A stretch of 64,000 bases of DNA from Nereida sp. MMG025 (GTDB lineage: Bacteria; Pseudomonadota; Alphaproteobacteria; Rhodobacterales; Rhodobacteraceae): positions 992,001 to 1,056,000 of the forward strand of contig NZ_JAKFZN010000001.1 of assembly GCF_021654165.1 (NCBI RefSeq). The letters are read 5' to 3'. A program made the translations under genes and the position numbers. Positions 62,159-64,000 of this stretch are shown piece after piece (within the stretch, counting starts at the first letter, position 1; each line of letters starts with the position of its first letter). The notes below the pieces were generated by a model that was not told the DNA's origin, ran no database searches, and saw only the letters and a program-made list of their open reading frames with translations.

Positions 62159-63672
62159 CAACGCCACTTCTTCGCCTTTCAGGACTGACCAAAGCCTACC
62201 CGGGTGTGGTGGCAAATGATGACGTGAGTTTTGATATCGGGCACGGCGAGGTCCATGCGCTGTTGGGTGAAAACGGTGCAGGAAAATCCACGCTGGTCAA
62301 AATGATCTATGGATTGGTCAAGCCGGACGCGGGCCACATGATGTTGAACGACACGCGGTTTGCCCCCGACAAGCCAAGCACGGCGCGTGCTGCTGGCATC
62401 GCGATGGTGTTTCAGCATTTCAGCCTGTTTGCCGCGCTGACCGTTGCCGAAAACATCGCACTTGGCATGGAAAACCCGCCCAAGATGCGCGCCCTTGCTG
62501 CCCGTATCAAAGAGGTCAGCCAGCAATACGGTTTGCCGCTGGACCCTTTGGCGCAGGTCAGTGATCTGTCAGCAGGTGAACGCCAGAGGGTCGAAATTGT
62601 TCGCTGCCTGTTGCAAGACCCCAAGCTGTTGATCATGGATGAACCGACCTCGGTCCTGACCCCGCAAGAGGTTGAGGTGCTGTTTGGCACGCTGCGAAAG
62701 TTGCGTACGAACGGCACATCGATCCTGTATATCTCGCATAAGTTAGAAGAAATTCGCACGCTGTGTGACGAGGCGACAATTCTGCGATTGGGCAAAAATG
62801 TCGGCACGTGCGTTCCGCGCGAGACTTCGGCGCGCGAAATGGCGGAATTGATGGTCGGCACGCGCCTGCACCAACCCGAACGCCATACCCGTGATATGGG
62901 GGCCGATGCGCTGGAGGTGGTTGATCTATCGGTCGCCGCGACCTCTCAATTCGGCACAGCGCTCAGGGGCGTTTCGCTGCGCGTGCGCGAGGGGCAAATA
63001 CTCGGCATAGGTGGCGTTGCGGGCAACGGACAAGATGAACTGCTGGCCGTTCTTTCTGGCGAAACACTCAGCCCCAAAGGATCAATCCGCTTTCAGGGTA
63101 ACGATATCAGCCGCCTTGACCCCACAAGCCGCCGCGCGTTGGGCGTGCTTGCGGCCCCTGAAGAACGGCTTGGCCACGCGGCAGCACCCGATATGTCGTT
63201 GGTCGAAAATGCCTGCCTGACCGCCGCAACACGCCAAGGCCTTGCTAAAAACGGCTGGATCAACTGGGGCAAAACCCGGCAATTTGCGGAAGATGTGATC
63301 GCACGGTTCGATGTGCGCACGCCACATGCCCAAGTCGCCGCGCGCGCGCTTTCGGGCGGCAACTTGCAAAAATTCGTCATCGGTCGGGAAATCATGCAAG
63401 ACCCGCGGGTATTGGTCGTCAATCAACCCACTTGGGGCGTCGATGCCTCTGCCGCGGCGGCTATCCGTCAGGCGCTTCTTGATTTGGCCGCTCAAGGCGC
63501 CGCAGTGATTGTGATCAGCCAAGACCTTGATGAGCTTTTGGAAATCACAGACGATTTCGCCGCCCTGAACGAAGGCAGGCTAAGCGTGCCTGTCCCCACA
63601 GCAGGACTAACCGTTGACCAGATCGGTCTGATGCTTGGTGGTGCGCACGGCATGGAGCAGGCCCATGTTTAA
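62155..63672 (+). CDS. ABC transporter ATP-binding protein, nucleoside/purine type (two ATPase domains)
   Basis: This 505-residue protein is a tandem ATPase like YufO and the sugar and nucleoside importers. The first domain has the P-loop LLGENGAGKSTLVKM, the signature LSAGERQRVEIVR and Walker B LLIMDEPTS. The second domain has a degenerate P-loop (IGGVAGNGQDELLAVLSG) and ALSGGNLQKFVIGREIM. It overlaps xdhC by 4 bp and the permease by 8 bp. Co-translation with xdhABC implies purine or nucleoside uptake. Confidence 0.9.
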   Translation: MTTPLLRLSGLTKAYPGVVANDDVSFDIGHGEVHALLGENGAGKSTLVKMIYGLVKPDAGHMMLNDTRFAPDKPSTARAAGIAMVFQHFSLFAALTVAENIALGMENPPKMRALAARIKEVSQQYGLPLDPLAQVSDLSAGERQRVEIVRCLLQDPKLLIMDEPTSVLTPQEVEVLFGTLRKLRTNGTSILYISHKLEEIRTLCDEATILRLGKNVGTCVPRETSAREMAELMVGTRLHQPERHTRDMGADALEVVDLSVAATSQFGTALRGVSLRVREGQILGIGGVAGNGQDELLAVLSGETLSPKGSIRFQGNDISRLDPTSRRALGVLAAPEERLGHAAAPDMSLVENACLTAATRQGLAKNGWINWGKTRQFAEDVIARFDVRTPHAQVAARALSGGNLQKFVIGREIMQDPRVLVVNQPTWGVDASAAAAIRQALLDLAAQGAAVIVISQDLDELLEITDDFAALNEGRLSVPVPTAGLTVDQIGLMLGGAHGMEQAHV

Positions 63673-64000
63673 GGTTGAAAAGCGCCCCTCGCCGTCACGC
63701 TTTTGGTCATGGATGGCACCCATTCTGGCAGTGGTGGCGACGATGGTGGCGGGTGGCATCATGTTTTGGATGCTTGGAAAACCACCCCTGGAAGCCATCC
63801 GAACAATTTTCTGGGACCCGCTTTTTAACGCCCAATTCGCCAGCTATTCGCGGCCGCAGTTGTTGATCAAGGCCGCCCCCCTCATCCTGATTGCCATAGG
63901 TTTGTCGATTGGATTTCGGGCAGGCGTGTGGAACATCGGCGCAGAGGGGCAATATGTGATCGGCTCACTTACGGGGGCTGGCGTGGCGCTGGCGCTCTAT
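63665..64000 (+). CDS. ABC transporter permease, nucleoside/purine type (cut by window end)
   Basis: The first 112 codons are in the window and the frame runs off the end. The start MFKVEKRPSPSRFWSWMAPI is followed by a hydrophobic helix, PLEAIRTIFWDPLFNAQFAS, a second helix (PLILIAIGLSIGFRAGVW) and the conserved NIGAEGQYVIGSLTGAGVAL of BMP-type permeases (YufP/RbsC-like). It overlaps the ATPase gene by 8 bp. A second permease and a substrate-binding lipoprotein should follow beyond the window. Confidence 0.88.
   Translation, partial: MFKVEKRPSPSRFWSWMAPILAVVATMVAGGIMFWMLGKPPLEAIRTIFWDPLFNAQFASYSRPQLLIKAAPLILIAIGLSIGFRAGVWNIGAEGQYVIGSLTGAGVALALY

Overview
This window reads as a stretch of core chromosome from an alphaproteobacterium of the family Rhodobacteraceae, most likely the Roseobacter group. 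The assignment is inferred from gene content: a detached F1 operon (atpHAGDC, no Fo genes), short HisG with HisZ, a B12-dependent class II ribonucleotide reductase, a homomeric ATP sulfurylase/APS kinase, an Hsp20-DUF1150 pair, the DUF1489, DUF2125 and DUF2161 families, a TIGR01459 HAD protein, an H-type lectin protein and several Hint-domain proteins. I see no rRNA, tRNA, insertion sequence, prophage or CRISPR array. Genes are dense and many co-directional neighbours overlap by 4 bp.

Layout. 0-5 kb: ubiK-like gene, lgt, midA, pgeF, a 46-aa basic protein and a first Hint-domain gene. 4.5-8.5 kb: an Lrp regulator divergent from trxB, then a single reading frame joining a MarR-type DNA-binding domain to ATP sulfurylase and APS kinase. 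8.5-15.3 kb: an AstE/AspA-like zinc hydrolase, a heat-shock Hsp20-DUF1150 operon behind a sigma-32-type promoter, a YdcH-like protein, purEK, a DMT exporter and groESL behind a CIRCE operator. 15.5-24.4 kb: a tiny lipoprotein, a DUF2161 protein, a manganese pyrophosphatase, a HAD phosphatase, MaoC-ribF-ycgN, threonine aldolase, a hydrolase/isomerase pair, prs and the H-type lectin protein. 24.4-29.3 kb: atpHAGDC with an FNR-type site upstream. 29.6-34.8 kb: a methyltransferase, gloB, clpA and an M23 peptidase. 34.8-37.6 kb: an ExbB/MotA-like plus OmpA/MotB-like membrane motor pair. 37.7-42.6 kb: ChaC, a DUF2125 protein, hisC-tyrA/C-extensin and rpsD. 42.7-46.6 kb: an envelope-flavoured accessory patch (two more Hint proteins, one apparently truncated, an LpxR-like protein) and a DUF1489 protein. 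46.7-57.3 kb: nrdJ with paired NrdR-like boxes, hisS-hisZ-hisG, slyX, a large lipoprotein and dnaE. 57.4-64 kb: an ArsR regulator followed by xdhABC and the first genes of a nucleoside/purine-type ABC importer, cut by the window edge.

How the parts fit. Most loci are housekeeping: nucleotide synthesis (purEK, prs, nrdJ), histidine and aromatic amino acid synthesis, sulfate activation, redox (trxB), protein quality control (groESL, hsp20, clpA) and energy (F1). The last 6 kb form a purine uptake and oxidation module. The points most worth a second look are the regulator-enzyme fusion with a paired palindrome at its promoter, a family of related intergenic hairpins, the ExbB/OmpA motor pair, the cluster of Hint proteins, and the predicted FNR, NrdR and CtrA sites. 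I did not find a convincing new defence or mobile system.
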